A stretch of 64,000 bases of DNA from Leifsonia shinshuensis (GTDB lineage Bacteria; Actinomycetota; Actinomycetes; Actinomycetales; Microbacteriaceae): positions 1 to 64,000 of the forward strand of contig NZ_JAHHZQ010000004.1 in assembly GCF_022606355.1 (NCBI RefSeq), given 5' to 3'. Both the position numbers and the translations under genes were made by a program. The notes beneath the pieces are model-generated. The model was not told where the DNA came from and made no database searches. It saw only the letters and a program-made list of their open reading frames with translations. This document shows positions 63,615 to 64,000 of the stretch, one piece after another. Within the stretch, counting starts at the first letter, position 1, and each line of letters opens with the position of its first letter.

Positions 63615-64000
63615 CGTGCAGTCCTCTCCGCCGCCACCGCAGCCGTTCCGTCCGACCCGTCCTCCGGGTCGATGTCGTCGATCACGTGACCCATGCGGTC
63701 GCGCTTGGTCTCCAGGTACCCTTCGTTGAACACGCCGACGCCCACGACGAGCGGAACGCGCTCCTCGACGGCGATTCCGTGCTCCTCCAGCTGGCGCACC
63801 TTCTCGGGGTTGTTGGTCAGCAGTCGCACCGACTCGATCCCCAGGTCGTTCAGGATGGCCGTGGCCGCGCCGTAGTCGCGCGCGTCGATCGGCAGGCCGA
63901 GGGCGAGGTTGGCGTCGAGCGTGTCGAGGCCGTCCTCCTGCAGCTTGTAGGCGCGCAGCTTGTTGATCAGGCCGATGCCGCGCCCCTCGTGGCCGCGCAG
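63611..64000 (-). CDS. ribBA: GTP cyclohydrolase II domain (C-terminal part of RibBA), truncated by window edge
   Basis: The visible 129 residues open with [20 protein letters not shown] and continue [20 protein letters not shown] and [19 protein letters not shown], the conserved end of GTP cyclohydrolase II. That enzyme opens GTP to start riboflavin synthesis. In actinobacteria this domain is usually fused to DHBP synthase (RibBA), which would lie beyond the window, so the symbol is provisional. Stop overlaps the ribH start. Confidence 0.9.
   Translation of the reverse strand: MRGHEGRGIGLINKLRAYKLQEDGLDTLDANLALGLPIDARDYGAATAILNDLGIESVRLLTNNPEKVRQLEEHGIAVEERVPLVVGVGVFNEGYLETKRDRMGHVIDDIDPEDGSDGTAAVAAERTAR

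Overview
The window is high-GC actinobacterial chromosome. The organism is probably a member of the Microbacteriaceae close to Leifsonia. This is inferred from several features together: very high GC, a LAXTG-type sorted surface protein, DUF4012 and DUF4244 proteins, a Tad pilus locus next to acs and a 6C RNA, the topA-tmk-holB order, a GTP-dependent pckG beside a RamB-type regulator, and PASTA-containing class A PBP. No plasmid, phage or insertion-sequence genes were seen.

Layout. 1-4.4 kb: cell-surface genes (DUF4012 protein, LAXTG-anchored protein) and a probable two-component flavin monooxygenase pair. 4.48-8.9 kb: tRNA-Pro, then on the minus strand a class A penicillin-binding protein translationally coupled to a metallophosphoesterase, and on the plus strand a small DUF4177-RidA operon. 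9-14.8 kb: acs on the minus strand, a 6C RNA in the acs/tad intergenic region, and a compact Tad pilus operon. 14.9-22.7 kb: topA-tmk-holB-lipoprotein hydrolase in tight succession, a TetR regulator and tRNA-Thr. 22.9-25.4 kb: a secreted PKD/beta-propeller protein.

25.4-41.6 kb is the most interesting part. It is an apparently acquired block of about 16 kb holding a phosphopantetheinyl transferase, a CPBP membrane protein, an MbtH protein and three coupled non-ribosomal peptide synthetase genes. Their domain order is FAAL-ACP-C-A-T-E / C-A-T-C / (half C)-A-T-TE. Adenylation-pocket residues read by eye indicate ornithine (epimerised to D), then serine, then an unassigned residue, so the predicted product is an N-acyl-D-Orn-Ser-X lipotripeptide. 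The block is bounded by a 29-bp direct repeat with 28 of 29 bases identical, and the right-hand copy is the 3' end of a host gene.

41.6-50 kb: a sigma factor with a membrane-anchored propeller protein (a possible sigma/anti-sigma pair), DacB, nicotinamidase, an MMPL exporter behind a palindromic operator, an E1-alpha-like pseudoenzyme and a hydrolase. 50-58 kb: an Lrp regulator, aldehyde dehydrogenase, thiolase and SDR set that looks catabolic, then RamB divergent from pckG across a clean palindrome. 58-64 kb: an ABC exporter, a DrrAB-like ABC operon with two permeases, DUF2269, ribH and the 3' part of a GTP cyclohydrolase II gene (riboflavin operon) running off the window.

Many gene ends carry unusually long, nearly perfect hairpins without U-tracts, and several intergenic spots carry 13-15 bp short tandem repeats.
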